Shown: one piece after another, positions 8,701 to 17,775 of the stretch
How the letters are laid out: each line of letters begins with the position of its first letter
Position numbering within the stretch: position 1 is the stretch's first letter
Source: Chloroflexota bacterium
Lineage (GTDB): Bacteria; Chloroflexota; Anaerolineae; JAAYZQ01
Direction of reading: 5' to 3'
Assembly: GCA_018606645.1 (NCBI GenBank)
Contig: JAGVRI010000017.1
Span: 29,263-93,262, forward strand
DNA length: 64,000 bases
Notes under the pieces: generated by a model
What the model saw: only the letters and a program-made list of their open reading frames with translations
Told to the model about the DNA's origin: nothing
Databases searched by the model: none
Made by a program: the position numbers and the translations under genes

Positions 8701-10380
8701 TTATCCAGCAGCACGGAGGCGGCGCAAGGCGATGGGCAGTCGCGGCAACAGATCGCCGGCGGCCATGCCCATGTCTCCCAGCTCCTGACGGGTCAGTTCG
8801 CCGGCCAGGCCATGGAGATAGGCTCCCACCACCGCCGCCTCGAAAGCGCCCAGGCCCTGCGCCCGCAATCCGACGATGGCTCCGGCCAGCACATCGCCGC
8901 TGCCGGCGGTCGCCAGGCCGGCATTGGCAAACGGCAGAACCATCAAGCGACCATCGGGGGCGGCGATCACGGTAAAGGCTCCTTTCAACACGAGCACCAC
9001 CCCCCATTCGGCGGCCATCCGGGCGGCGATCCCTTCCCGGTCGTGCTGGACCTGCCTGGTGGTGGTTTCTCCTCCGACCAAGCGGGCCATCTCGCCCGGG
9101 TGGGGGGTGAGGATGGTGTCAGGTGGAAGGGCCTGCCACCATCGGGGGATGGTGGCCAGGATATTCAAGCCATCGGCGTCAACGATCAAGGGCGGGAAGG
9201 CCGGGTGTTTCAACCCGGTTCCCTCCTCGACGCCGGAGACAAAGCCGATGCGCCCTTTTCGGTCTGGCCCTTTGAGGTCCAGGAAGGCACGCACAAAGGC
9301 AGCCGCTTCCGTTTCTTGCGTCAGACCTGGGCCCAGCAGCAAGGCCTCGTACTCGTTCATCCGGTCCCAGAGGATGTCCACCGCCTCCTCGTTGATCACT
9401 CCCAGATCGTGGGGCAGAAGAAGGTAGGTGGCCTCGGCCAGGTGAGCGGCGACGGCGGCCTGGATTGGGGTGGGCAGAGCCATGGTGACCAGCCCGGTTC
9501 CGACCCGGACGGCCGCTGCGCCGGCCAGCGCGGCCGCGCCCACATAGTTCACCGACCCGGCCACGACCAGCGCCCGGCCAAAGGTGCCCTTGTGCGCGGA
9601 ACGGGGCCGTTTGGGCAGCCAATGGGCGATCTGTTCCGCTGTAGCCATTTCCAGGGGGATCTCATCGGCAAATTCGGGCGGGATGCCAATATCGGCGACG
9701 ACGATCTCGCCGACGGCTTCTGCTCCGGGGAAGCGGAGCAATCCGACCTTGGGATAGGCAAAGGTGACGGTCAGATCGGCGGGAAGGGCGGCTGGATCCA
9801 ACGCTCCGGTGTCGCAATCGAGGCCGGTCGGGCAATCTACGGCGACGACCAGCGGGGCCTTTCGCCCCTCCATTTCGGGTACGGTATGAGTCAGGCCGGG
9901 CATTGCCTTTCGCTCGGCCAGGCAATGACGCACCGTGTTCAGAAGCTGCTGCAATGTGCCCTCAATCGGACGCGAGACGCCAACGCCGAGCAGGGCATCC
10001 ACCACCACATCGGCGCTGGAAAGCAGCGCCTGGAGCGCCCGGAAATCGGGATCATCGTCGGCCCATACGACGGGCACGTTTCTGGCGGCGATCCGTTCCC
10101 AATTGGCATCGCCCTCCACTTTTCTCTTCCACACATAGCAGGTCACCCGGGCGCCCATCTCGTGCAAATAGTAGGCGGCTACCAGTCCATCGCCGCCGTT
10201 ATTGCCCGGCCCGACCAACACGACGACCCGGGTATCTTTGGCTCCGATCCGATGACGGATGACCTTGGCCACGCTGTGGCCGGCATGCTCCATCATCTGG
10301 GCGAAGCTCAAGCCGCTTTCGTTGGCTCGGTTTTCCAGTTCACGGCTCTTTGCCACGGTGATGATTTTGATCGGATACAT
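8701..10380 (-). CDS. nnr: Bifunctional NAD(P)H-hydrate epimerase / ADP-dependent dehydratase
   Basis: 559 residues. The N-terminal YjeF epimerase domain shows AQMMEHAGHSVAK, VLVGPGNNGGDGLVAA and VAVDCPTGLDCDTG. The C-terminal ribokinase-like dehydratase domain shows GTFGRALVVAGS, LLLGPGL, LTPHPGEMARL and the ATP/ADP site NAGLATAGSGDVLAG. Together they repair hydrated NADH and NADPH in the cytoplasm. Length and domain order match the usual fused enzyme. The ATG at 10380 gives the family-typical N terminus. Downstream on the same strand come a palindrome and ptb. Confidence 0.95.
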   Translation of the reverse strand: MYPIKIITVAKSRELENRANESGLSFAQMMEHAGHSVAKVIRHRIGAKDTRVVVLVGPGNNGGDGLVAAYYLHEMGARVTCYVWKRKVEGDANWERIAARNVPVVWADDDPDFRALQALLSSADVVVDALLGVGVSRPIEGTLQQLLNTVRHCLAERKAMPGLTHTVPEMEGRKAPLVVAVDCPTGLDCDTGALDPAALPADLTVTFAYPKVGLLRFPGAEAVGEIVVADIGIPPEFADEIPLEMATAEQIAHWLPKRPRSAHKGTFGRALVVAGSVNYVGAAALAGAAAVRVGTGLVTMALPTPIQAAVAAHLAEATYLLLPHDLGVINEEAVDILWDRMNEYEALLLGPGLTQETEAAAFVRAFLDLKGPDRKGRIGFVSGVEEGTGLKHPAFPPLIVDADGLNILATIPRWWQALPPDTILTPHPGEMARLVGGETTTRQVQHDREGIAARMAAEWGVVLVLKGAFTVIAAPDGRLMVLPFANAGLATAGSGDVLAGAIVGLRAQGLGAFEAAVVGAYLHGLAGELTRQELGDMGMAAGDLLPRLPIALRRLRAAG

Positions 10381-10462
10381 GGTCCCTCTTTCATGGTCAT
10401 GCGATCTTGCTATCTGATCGGATCATATCGATCGCCCTTGAAGCGTTCGCCGGGTTGGGCGC

Positions 10463-10835
10463 GATTGCGTTCCGGCTGAAGCCTCCACTCCCATTGGGGG
10501 CTGGACGGTGCGCAGCCCCGGTCGGGTCTGGACATGTCGCGGAGACTGTGATTCCGTTCCGGCTGAAGCCTCCACTCCCATTGGGTGCTGGACGGTGCGC
10601 AGCCCCGGTCGGGTCTGGACATGACGCGGAGACTGTGATTCCGTTCCGGCTGAAGCCTCGACTCCCGTTGGGGGCTGGACGGCGCTGCCGCCCCGCTCGC
10701 GCCCCGGTCGGGTCTGGACATGACGCGGAGACTGTGATTGCGTTCCGGCTGAAGCCTCCCCTCCCGTTAGGTGCTGGACGGTGCAGCGGCCCCGCTCACG
10801 CTCTGGTCGGGTCTGGACATGCCTCGGAGACTGTA
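10463..10835. repeat. Four tandem repeats of 87-100 bp
   Basis: Units begin at 10463, 10550, 10637 and 10736. Each reads GATTNCGTTCCGGCTGAAGC, then CTCCACTCCCATTGGG-like sequence, GCTGGACGGTGC, CCCCGGTCGGGTCTGGACAT and CGCGGAGACTGT. Units 3 and 4 carry a short insertion (GCCGCCCCGCTCGC-like), giving about 99-100 bp. The array fills the gap between the divergent nnr and tlpA-like genes (10381-10869). Confidence 0.85.
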
Positions 10836-10842
10836 GTACAAT
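10814..10842 (+). promoter_or_regulatory. Promoter of the TlpA-like gene, -35 inside a repeat unit
   Basis: TGGACA (10814-10819) and TACAAT (10837-10842), 17 bases apart. The -35 hexamer belongs to the conserved CGGGTCTGGACATG of the fourth repeat; the -10 is just outside it. Confidence 0.5.
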
Positions 10843-10869
10843 GGCGCCAGTGTGAAGAGGAGTGACGGA

Positions 10870-11436
10870 ATGCAAGACATGGAGGAGCCGGAACCCAGCC
10901 CCGGTCGTCGCGAAAGGTCGCCCGTGTGGGGCGTGGTGGGTCTGATTGGCGCCCTCATTATCGGGTTGTTGGGGTACTCGCTGGTGCAGGTGGGCCGTGC
11001 TCCCCAGTCGGGGGAGGCGGTGCCTGGGTTTCAACTCACCTCTCTGGACGGCGCACCGATCCGTCTGGACGATTACCGGGGCCAGGTGGTCGTGCTCAAT
11101 TTCTTTGCCAGTTGGTGCCCCCCGTGCCGTGATGAGGCCCCGGACCTGGAACGAACGTGGCGCAAGGTGCAGAACCAGGGGGTGCAGTTTGTGGGTATTG
11201 CCTACAAAGACACCTCCTCCAAAGTCCGGGCGTTCCTGGACGAGTTCCAAACCACCTATCCCTGCGCCTTGGATCCCAGAAGCCGGACGGCGCGTGCCTA
11301 CGGCGTCACCGGCGTCCCCGAAACATTTGTAGTAGATGCAGAGGGGCGGTTGGTTCATCACTTTGTCGGTCCGATTACTGAGCCAGAATTGAGCCTGATC
11401 CTGGAACAGGCGCTCAACCGGTCATCTCTCCCCTGA
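10870..11436 (+). CDS. Membrane-anchored TlpA/ResA-like thiol-disulfide oxidoreductase
   Basis: 188 residues. A short charged N terminus is followed by one membrane segment (about residues 22-41, GLIGALIIGLLGYSLVQVG) and an outward-facing thioredoxin-like AhpC/TSA domain. The redox motif is WCPPC in FFASWCPPCRDEAP, and the cis-proline loop is GVTGVPETFVVD. Such proteins reduce or oxidise cysteines outside the membrane, often for cytochrome c maturation. The ATG at 10870 has GAGGAGTGACGG before it; the GTG at 10852 is less likely. It converges on dacA with a 3-base gap. Confidence 0.88.
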   Translation: MQDMEEPEPSPGRRERSPVWGVVGLIGALIIGLLGYSLVQVGRAPQSGEAVPGFQLTSLDGAPIRLDDYRGQVVVLNFFASWCPPCRDEAPDLERTWRKVQNQGVQFVGIAYKDTSSKVRAFLDEFQTTYPCALDPRSRTARAYGVTGVPETFVVDAEGRLVHHFVGPITEPELSLILEQALNRSSLP

Positions 11437-11439
11437 AAC

Positions 11440-12243
11440 TCACGAACGCTGCTCCCAATCCCGGCTGGTGAGTCGGTGCTGAAAGAAGGCCAACAACAGA
11501 CTGCGGAGCCGATCGCTGTCCAGATAGCGGACGATCCGTCCATTATGGGCGACCGAGATAATGCCCGTCTCCTCAGAGACCACGATCACCAGGGCATCGC
11601 TTTCCTCGGTGAGGCCGATGGCAGCCCGGTGGCGGGTGCCCATCGTCCGGTATTGAGGATTGTGGGTCACCGGCAACATACAGCTAGCGGCCACGATCTT
11701 GTCTTCGCGAATGATCACCGCCTTGTCATGGAGCGCGGTGTTCGGATGAAAGATGGTGCGCAATAGTTCTGCCCGGACGTCGGCATAGATCGGGATTCCT
11801 GTCTCGATGAATTCCTGCAATCCTGTTTCCCGCTCAAAGGCGATCAGTGCTCCATGCCGCTGCGTGGCCAGCCGGTAGGTGGCATCCACCACCTCATCAA
11901 TCACCCTCTCGATGGCCGCTTCCTGTTGTCGGCGCACGAGGAGGCTGCCGGTGCGCCCCAGGCGTTCCAATGCCCTTCGCAGTTCGGGTTGAAAGATCAC
12001 CGGGATGGCGATCAACAAGGCAGGCAGTGCGGTATTGATCAGCCAACTGAACCCTTTGAGAGGCAGAATCTGACCGACCAGAAAGATGACCAGGATCACA
12101 AGCACCATCCCGCGCAGCAACTGGACCGCCTGGGTTCCCTGGGCCCGCGAGAACAACCAGTAAAAGACCATGGTGACCAACAGGATGTCCAGAAGGTCGA
12201 GCCACTTGATATGAGACAGAACCCATAGAACGTCGGATACCAC
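11440..12243 (-). CDS. dacA: Membrane diadenylate cyclase (CdaA/DacA type) with altered DGA motif
   Basis: 267 residues. Three hydrophobic segments lie in residues 1-80, followed by a DAC domain that makes cyclic di-AMP from two ATP. The RHR motif GTRHRAAIGLTEESDA and VVSEETGIISVA are intact. The other catalytic motif, normally LHDGAVII, reads LHDKAVII here (bases near 11725). The aspartate that takes part in catalysis is kept, but the glycine is replaced by lysine. It begins with GTG 18 bases after the TPR gene stop, so the two are probably one operon. Family assignment is firm; activity should be checked. Confidence 0.88.
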   Translation of the reverse strand: MVSDVLWVLSHIKWLDLLDILLVTMVFYWLFSRAQGTQAVQLLRGMVLVILVIFLVGQILPLKGFSWLINTALPALLIAIPVIFQPELRRALERLGRTGSLLVRRQQEAAIERVIDEVVDATYRLATQRHGALIAFERETGLQEFIETGIPIYADVRAELLRTIFHPNTALHDKAVIIREDKIVAASCMLPVTHNPQYRTMGTRHRAAIGLTEESDALVIVVSEETGIISVAHNGRIVRYLDSDRLRSLLLAFFQHRLTSRDWEQRS

Positions 12244-12260
12244 TCGTTGCCTCGCGGGAT

Positions 12261-14534
12261 TCAGCCTTGTCCGGTCTTGGGGGGTTGGAGTCGAGAGAGG
12301 ATCTTGCGATACATCTCGACATTGGGAGGGTTAAGGCCGATGATCAGTCGGATGGTGGCGATCGCGTGTTCCCGCAGACCGGCTTTCAATTGCAACTCTC
12401 CCAGGGTATCCAGTTCCGCGATCGCTTTCTCCTTGAGTCCGGCATCCATATAGGCGCGTGCCAGTCGCGCTCGCAGGGCCATCTGGGTGGGTTGTAACCG
12501 CACTGCCTCCTGGAGAAGGGCCAGTACGCGGTCTCCTTGTCCCCGCGAGCGGTAGTAGGTGATCATCTCGACCGTTTCCTTGTCGGCTTCCTGGTCACGG
12601 CCTAGTTTGTAGCACAGATCGATGCGCTGAAGTCGGGCTCGTTCGTCATCGGGGCGCAATACGACGATCTGCTGACAAAGTTCTGCCGCCTCGCGCCAAT
12701 TGCCACGGCGCATCTGGACATCGGCCATTTTGCGCAGCAAACGCAGGCGCCAGGCCTGCTCCTCAGAAGCTCTCGGCGTCAGACGCAATGCCTCGGCATA
12801 TTTCTCCATGGCCTTGTCCACCTGGGCCAATTGATAATAGGCATCGGCCAGGGCCAGGTATTGCTCTAATGCCTGATCGATCTCGCCCGAACTGATCAGC
12901 AGGTCAATCAGACGGGCTCGCGCTCCCACATCCATGGGCGACAGGCGCAGCATCCTCTTGTAGACGGCGATGGCGCGACGGATTTCTTTGCGGATCAGGT
13001 ATAGATCAACCACCACCTGGTATTTGGTCACCGCGTCTTCGATGCGGCCATCCTGGACAAAGATCTCGGCCAGGCGCACATGGAGCGGAAGGTAGGTGGG
13101 CGCTGACTCGATGGCGCGATAGCAAATGTCGGTGGCGGCGGTGAGCGCGCCTCGTCTCATATATTCCTGGCTCAGGGAAATCGCCGAAAGGACGATCTCG
13201 GCGTTGGGCGTCGCCAGGATTTCGGCCAGGCTCATCGTCACCCCATCCTCAGCCAGGCTGTCAATCCGTCGGCGGGCCTCCCGCGCCTTGTCCTCCCATC
13301 CTCTGGAGGAAAGGAACTCGATCAGGGAGTTGGTGAACTCGAGCGCCTTTTCCCGGTCACCCTTGGCGATGTAACTCTCAGCCAGGGCGTCATACAGGCC
13401 GATCAGATCGTCGGCTTGTTCGCGTTTTACGGTGCCGAGGTCCACAATCTTGAGGGCCTGGATAAAGTGTTCCAGGGCCTCATCAATGCGTCCCAGGGCC
13501 TTGTAGCACTCGCCCAGGGCAAAATGGCTACCCAATGCATATTGCTTGTGGCGCACCGCCTTCTTGAAGGCAGCGATCGCCTGATCGAAACGCAGTCGCT
13601 GCTGGTAGAGCAACCCCAGGTTGAAATATGCCGCCGGACGGTCTATCCCCGCCTCGATGGCTTGATTGTAGTAAGCGATGGCCTGATCGATCTGTCCTCG
13701 GGTTTGAAGGTCAATCGCCTGGGCAATCAGGGTATCCAGTGGAGGGCGGGCTGGGGCGGCCTGGGCAGGCGCCGGTGGAGAAATCGTGATGACTTCCGGG
13801 TTCGGGATTTCCGGCGCCGCGCTCGCCGGCGTTTCCTCAAAAAGGATGCCGGCCAGTTCTTCCAACGCCTTGTCACGGGTCAGCTCTACCGGGCTGACCT
13901 TTTCGCCGGCCACCGCTGACGAGACAATGCCTGGCTTCACCGGCTCTCCCAGGCGCAGGGCTTCCATCAACAGGCGTGCATCGGCATTTCCTGGATCCAG
14001 TTCCAGCGCTCGATCGCACTGCGCCAGGGCTTTTTCGATTTCTCCCAGTCGTTGGAATCCACAGGCCAGGCGGACATATTCCTGGGCCGCTTTTTGCGAC
14101 TGGCCCAACTCGGCATAGATCTCGGCCAGGGACCGAAGGGCTTCCAGGGAGTTGGGATAAAGCTGGGCAGCCCGTTGGAGGGCCTGGATCGCCTGAGCCC
14201 AGGACTGTTGGCGTTGGTAAATGTGGGCCAGCGAGGTCAGCACATCGGCGGCTTCTCGGGCGTGTCCCAGACGCTCGTGGATGTCGGCGATCCGCGCCAG
14301 GGGCAACGGATCTTCGGGATCGAGACGGCTGGCTTGCTGATACGCCTCCAACGCCTGGTCAAGGCGCTCCAACTGGACATACGCCAGCCCCAGATGATGA
14401 TAGACCGCCGGGTCATCGGATACCTCAGCCAGGGCCTTCCGGTACCAGGTCAGGGCCTGCTCCCACTGGCCTTCCCAGGCCAGATTCAGCCCTTTGTTGA
14501 TGGCCTTGTGATAGGCTCGCTTGTTCCCTGCCAA
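12261..14534 (-). CDS. Large tetratricopeptide-repeat protein
   Basis: About 757 residues composed almost wholly of TPR helices. Examples are AVYHHLGLAYVQLERLDQAL, PLARIADIHERLGHAREAAD, AYFNLGLLYQQRLRFDQAI and ALGECYKALGRIDEALEHF. A proline-rich break separates two TPR blocks near residue 230-275. No enzyme domain is seen, so it is a scaffold or adaptor. I start it at TTG 14534, preceded by GGGGAGGG, because the open frame further upstream is dispersed-repeat sequence; a GTG at 14558 is possible. It is directly upstream of dacA, suggesting a partner role with c-di-AMP signalling (inference from context only). Confidence 0.8.
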   Translation of the reverse strand: MAGNKRAYHKAINKGLNLAWEGQWEQALTWYRKALAEVSDDPAVYHHLGLAYVQLERLDQALEAYQQASRLDPEDPLPLARIADIHERLGHAREAADVLTSLAHIYQRQQSWAQAIQALQRAAQLYPNSLEALRSLAEIYAELGQSQKAAQEYVRLACGFQRLGEIEKALAQCDRALELDPGNADARLLMEALRLGEPVKPGIVSSAVAGEKVSPVELTRDKALEELAGILFEETPASAAPEIPNPEVITISPPAPAQAAPARPPLDTLIAQAIDLQTRGQIDQAIAYYNQAIEAGIDRPAAYFNLGLLYQQRLRFDQAIAAFKKAVRHKQYALGSHFALGECYKALGRIDEALEHFIQALKIVDLGTVKREQADDLIGLYDALAESYIAKGDREKALEFTNSLIEFLSSRGWEDKAREARRRIDSLAEDGVTMSLAEILATPNAEIVLSAISLSQEYMRRGALTAATDICYRAIESAPTYLPLHVRLAEIFVQDGRIEDAVTKYQVVVDLYLIRKEIRRAIAVYKRMLRLSPMDVGARARLIDLLISSGEIDQALEQYLALADAYYQLAQVDKAMEKYAEALRLTPRASEEQAWRLRLLRKMADVQMRRGNWREAAELCQQIVVLRPDDERARLQRIDLCYKLGRDQEADKETVEMITYYRSRGQGDRVLALLQEAVRLQPTQMALRARLARAYMDAGLKEKAIAELDTLGELQLKAGLREHAIATIRLIIGLNPPNVEMYRKILSRLQPPKTGQG

Positions 14535-14571
14535 ACGCCCTCCCCTGAAATACCTCACCCCTACTCCCTCA

Positions 14572-14609
14572 CCCCCTTCCCCTCTCCGCCGGCGGAGAGG
14601 GGAAGGGGG
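14572..14609. repeat. Perfect 38-bp palindrome with flanking repeats
   Basis: 19-base arms reading CCTTCCCCTCTCCGCC toward the centre, the same element as at 8540-8595. Bases 14636-14720 add a GGAGTCGAGGCTTCAGCCGCC half-unit and a CATTTTCATCCCTTGTGGCG element. The whole block lies in the predicted 5' leader of the TPR gene. Confidence 0.85.
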
Positions 14610-14725
14610 CCAGGGGGATGAGGAGAGGTTTGTCCTACCCCCACCCGGAGTCGAGGCTTCAGCCGCCGGCTCCTGGGCATTTTCATCCCTTGTGGCGCCC
14701 TGCCAGGCATGCCTGCTCACCGCCT

Positions 14726-14754
14726 ATTATAACATACAAGGCTTGCGACACCAA
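14726..14754 (-). promoter_or_regulatory. Promoter of the TPR-dacA operon
   Basis: Minus strand TTGGTG (14749-14754) and TATAAT (14726-14731), 17-base spacer. The resulting leader is about 185 bases and contains the dispersed repeats. Confidence 0.55.
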
Positions 14755-14789
14755 GCGGAAATGGCTCGGATGGGGCACGATCCGCCGTT

Positions 14790-15404
14790 TCACTCCGCAC
14801 CGATAAATTGCTGATAGAGATCATCGAACACAGAAGGGGCCAGCGGATACACCTGACGGAGCATTTCCAGGGCCAGGTGGCGGATCTCCCACTGGGCGGC
14901 CTTGTCACAACGCACGGTAAAGAAATGGCGCAGCGATCGCAAGTTCATGGTGACGATGATACGGGTCGCCGTCGCATTGGGCAACACAAAGCGGGCGTCT
15001 TCCTTTCGGATTCCGAGCTCACGCAAGCGATGGTAGGTATCGGCCACCTTGCCCATGAACTCGTCCCAGACGGCCAGCGCGGCGGGGTTCTGGGCGATAT
15101 CGGGCGGGACGACAAACTCGGGGTTGGACATGTCCACATAGCGCTGGGACTCCTGACTATAACTGGCGATGCGGTGGCGTACCAGTTGATGCGAACAGGC
15201 CCGCGAAATGCCGCTGATCTCAAACGTGACCGCCGCATGTTCGATGATCGATTCGTGGCCTTCACGGATCCGCGCTTGCAGGAATTTTCTTCGGTCGCCC
15301 CGCGATTCGCTGCGATAGCAGGTGCGCCCGGCGTGTTCCAGGAGAGCTTCGGGCGCAGCATCATCCCGGGCATAATGCGTCCAACCGATGATCTCGACGT
15401 GCAT
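14790..15404 (-). CDS. thyX: FAD-dependent thymidylate synthase
   Basis: 204 residues. The ThyX signature RHRX7S is present as RHRIASYSQES, preceded by EHAAVTFEISGISRACSHQL and followed by RFVLPNATATRI. ThyX makes dTMP from dUMP using FAD and NADPH and replaces ThyA in many thermophiles and anaerobes. It is the last gene of the nurA/herA unit, starting 15 bases after the herA stop, so DNA-precursor supply and DNA-end processing genes are co-transcribed. No anomaly is seen. Confidence 0.95.
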   Translation of the reverse strand: MHVEIIGWTHYARDDAAPEALLEHAGRTCYRSESRGDRRKFLQARIREGHESIIEHAAVTFEISGISRACSHQLVRHRIASYSQESQRYVDMSNPEFVVPPDIAQNPAALAVWDEFMGKVADTYHRLRELGIRKEDARFVLPNATATRIIVTMNLRSLRHFFTVRCDKAAQWEIRHLALEMLRQVYPLAPSVFDDLYQQFIGAE

Positions 15405-15419
15405 GGCTCATCTACCTCT

Positions 15420-17123
15420 TCAGTCAAATCCTTCGACTTGCTCACCGCGCAACAGGGCCACATTGCGTTCCAGCTTGCTCTGCAGATCTTCCCCTTCTTC
15501 ATGCCCCACCTCGGCGTACAGTTCGGGGCCATAGGGTCGGGTTTGGACGACGACCGGCATCGGCACGGCGTGACCCAGGATCAGGGCCTGCTGTCGGGTG
15601 TCGAGGCGCGCCAGCACCTGGCGCAGTTCTCCCGCTCCGGATACGCCGGTAAAGACGGCGCGGATATCGGCCTCATTGTCCAGCAGGGCGGTGACCCGGG
15701 TGCCGATCTGACTCATGACCTCTTCGTCAATGCCGCTGGGCCGTTGATCGACGATGAGGAGCGTCACGTTGTACTTGCGCAGCTCACGGGCAATGGTCCC
15801 AAAGATGGTGTGCCGCGCGATGGCCGGGTCCAGGAACTTGTGCGCTTCTTCAATGGTAATCACCAGCGGACGCGGTTCCTCACCCTTGCGGCCCAGGGCG
15901 GCTTCTTTGCGCTGCACATACCGCTCGTGGATGCGCCGGGTCAGGTAGTTGGCGACGAGGATGTAGGCTTCCAGCGTACTTCCGTACCGTCCAAACTCCA
16001 GAATGACATGCATCCCCCGGTCCAGGTATTCCATGATCTTGCCGACCACATCCACGGAGACATGGGGCTGCAAGAAATCAAAGCGGCGGAACATGCCCAG
16101 CTTGCGCTGGATGGCGCCCAACGTCCCGCCGTGGAGTTTGCCCTCGTCCAGGATCTGCTCGAGCTCGCCGGGGCCTTCGGTTTCGGCCTCTCCCTCGGCC
16201 AACAGTCGTTCGATCCAGGCTCGGCCCAGGCGCCTCCGCAAGAAATAGAGCGCTCCCACCTGGACATCGGTCAGGCCCATGAGGGGGGCGAGCAACTCCA
16301 CATCTTCCGGCTCGATCTGGTCGTAGCCGATGCGAATGATAAAGTCCACCTTGCTGCCCCGTCGTTGCGACGATTCCGGGTCCAGCGTCATGACGCTCAC
16401 CTGACCGGGGAAGAGTTGTCGCAGCCCCTTGACCCGATAGCGGTGCTCCCCCTCGCTTTCCCAGCCATACTCATTGTGCATATCAAATACCAGATTGACG
16501 GCCACGCCCTGCTTGATGATGCCGGCCAGGAGGGTACGGGTCAGGAACGTCTTGCCGGTGCCGCTCTTGCCGAATACCCCGCTGGAGCGTTGCACGAACC
16601 GCTCCAGGTTGAGGTGAACGCGAACATTGTCCATGTCCAGCGGCGTTCCGACGTAAAAGTGCTGCTCATCGGCGGCCCCAAATACCCGGCTGACATCCTC
16701 TTCCGAGGCCTCATACACGGCCGAAAAATGGGCGGGCACCGTCTTGACCGGCCTGGGTTCCTGGCTCCCTTCATCCAGTACCAGCATCGGGGTGACCTTC
16801 AGGCGGCCAAAGGTGGTGATCCCCTGGTATACCTGGGTGATAAAGCGATCCGAGGTATCCGGGGGCGTCTTTTCGATGGCCGGATTGATGGCATCCAGGG
16901 CCACGTCGGTAATGATGCTGAAAAAGCGACGCCCCGTTTGTCCATGGATGACGACATACCGACCGACGGCCATCCCCTCGACGACGGTGTTCTGATCCAG
17001 CTTGACCCGCAATCCTTCGCTCAGGCTTCCGCCGACCACGATGCCCAGGCGTCGAGCGGCGGCGGTTCCGGTGGGAGTGGCCGGTCTGTGAAACCAAATA
17101 TCCAACAAGCGGTCATCGCTCAT
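15420..17123 (-). CDS. herA: HerA-type DNA translocase/helicase ATPase
   Basis: 567 residues. An N-terminal HAS-barrel (about residues 1-90) precedes a FtsK/HerA ATPase core with Walker A GKSGTGKTFLTR, Walker B/E region PLVITIEEAHKFLDP, the sensor-like LLIVDQRPSGI and an arginine-rich C-terminal part. HerA hexamers move along duplex DNA and partner with NurA in end resection. Its ATG overlaps the TGA of the small gene upstream (ATGA at 17120-17123), so translation is coupled. The nurA gene is two genes upstream, which strongly supports the assignment. A stand-alone phage-defence HerA is less likely, because no Sir2 or DUF4297 partner is present. Confidence 0.9.
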   Translation of the reverse strand: MSDDRLLDIWFHRPATPTGTAAARRLGIVVGGSLSEGLRVKLDQNTVVEGMAVGRYVVIHGQTGRRFFSIITDVALDAINPAIEKTPPDTSDRFITQVYQGITTFGRLKVTPMLVLDEGSQEPRPVKTVPAHFSAVYEASEEDVSRVFGAADEQHFYVGTPLDMDNVRVHLNLERFVQRSSGVFGKSGTGKTFLTRTLLAGIIKQGVAVNLVFDMHNEYGWESEGEHRYRVKGLRQLFPGQVSVMTLDPESSQRRGSKVDFIIRIGYDQIEPEDVELLAPLMGLTDVQVGALYFLRRRLGRAWIERLLAEGEAETEGPGELEQILDEGKLHGGTLGAIQRKLGMFRRFDFLQPHVSVDVVGKIMEYLDRGMHVILEFGRYGSTLEAYILVANYLTRRIHERYVQRKEAALGRKGEEPRPLVITIEEAHKFLDPAIARHTIFGTIARELRKYNVTLLIVDQRPSGIDEEVMSQIGTRVTALLDNEADIRAVFTGVSGAGELRQVLARLDTRQQALILGHAVPMPVVVQTRPYGPELYAEVGHEEGEDLQSKLERNVALLRGEQVEGFD

Positions 17124-17695
17124 GGCCGAATCCTCCCCAGGAGAGCATCCAGACGGATGGGATCCATCGCCAGCAGGCGAGCCAGTTCCCGGCCGGCGTC
17201 CAGCAGGAAACTGTCCTTATCTTTGCCCCGTACCTGCGCGGCGTAGCGGAGATGGGCTGCCAGCAGTTCGTCGGCGGGCAGGTCGCGGCTTTCCAGGACT
17301 AGGCGGAAATAATCGAATTGCCTGGTGAACGCGACGCACTCCTCTGGCCCGCAGGTATGGATCACATCCAGACTGAGAGGCGGTTGAGGCGGCAACCAGT
17401 GGTAGATCTCGCCGTTGTGGCGATACCCCACCACCAACACTCCGACCTCGATCGGCACCTGGCGGTTGTGCCGTTGATCTTCGATATACTCCGGTTGCAG
17501 GTCGTCCACGGTGGCTATCTGGCGAAGGAACGGATCGTCCTCCATCCGCACGTCATAGATCAAGCCATAGATCTCGACGCCGGCGCGGGCCTTCACCAGC
17601 GCGCCGAACACCGGGACCTGAGGTTGCAGCACCCGACAGCCTACCGTAAAGCGGGTGGTGCTGGACCGAATGACCCGTCCCACCTCAATCTCCAT
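17120..17695 (-). CDS. HAS-barrel-like protein between nurA and herA
   Basis: 191 residues. It opens MEIEVGRVIRSSTTRFTVGC and continues GALVKARAGVEIYGLIYDVR, a beta-rich pattern resembling the HAS-barrel found at the N terminus of HerA proteins, followed by a helical C-terminal region (LPADELLAAHLRYAAQVRG). No catalytic motif is visible. GGGAGGATACCAG places the start at ATG 17695. Its position, with 80 bases to nurA and a 4-base overlap with herA, suggests that it belongs to the HerA-NurA complex. The HAS-barrel similarity is my reading of the pattern and needs a profile search. Confidence 0.65.
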   Translation of the reverse strand: MEIEVGRVIRSSTTRFTVGCRVLQPQVPVFGALVKARAGVEIYGLIYDVRMEDDPFLRQIATVDDLQPEYIEDQRHNRQVPIEVGVLVVGYRHNGEIYHWLPPQPPLSLDVIHTCGPEECVAFTRQFDYFRLVLESRDLPADELLAAHLRYAAQVRGKDKDSFLLDAGRELARLLAMDPIRLDALLGRIRP

Positions 17696-17775
17696 CTGGT
17701 ATCCTCCCGTCATCGTTCCTCATCGGTAGCCGGAAATCCGGTCAGGCCGGGGATGGGCGCATGGGCTTGCTGGGG

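Noticed and set aside
8644..10479. 611-codon open frame on the plus strand
   Set aside because: Antisense of nnr, which shows all family motifs.
15420..17123. HerA as a phage-defence ATPase
   Set aside because: Neighbours are nurA and thyX, not Sir2, DUF4297 or other defence nucleases; the repair pair explains it better.
14808..17246. 812-codon open frame on the plus strand
   Set aside because: It is exactly opposite thyX, herA and the HAS-like gene, which have clear motifs; composition is that of a GC-rich antisense shadow.
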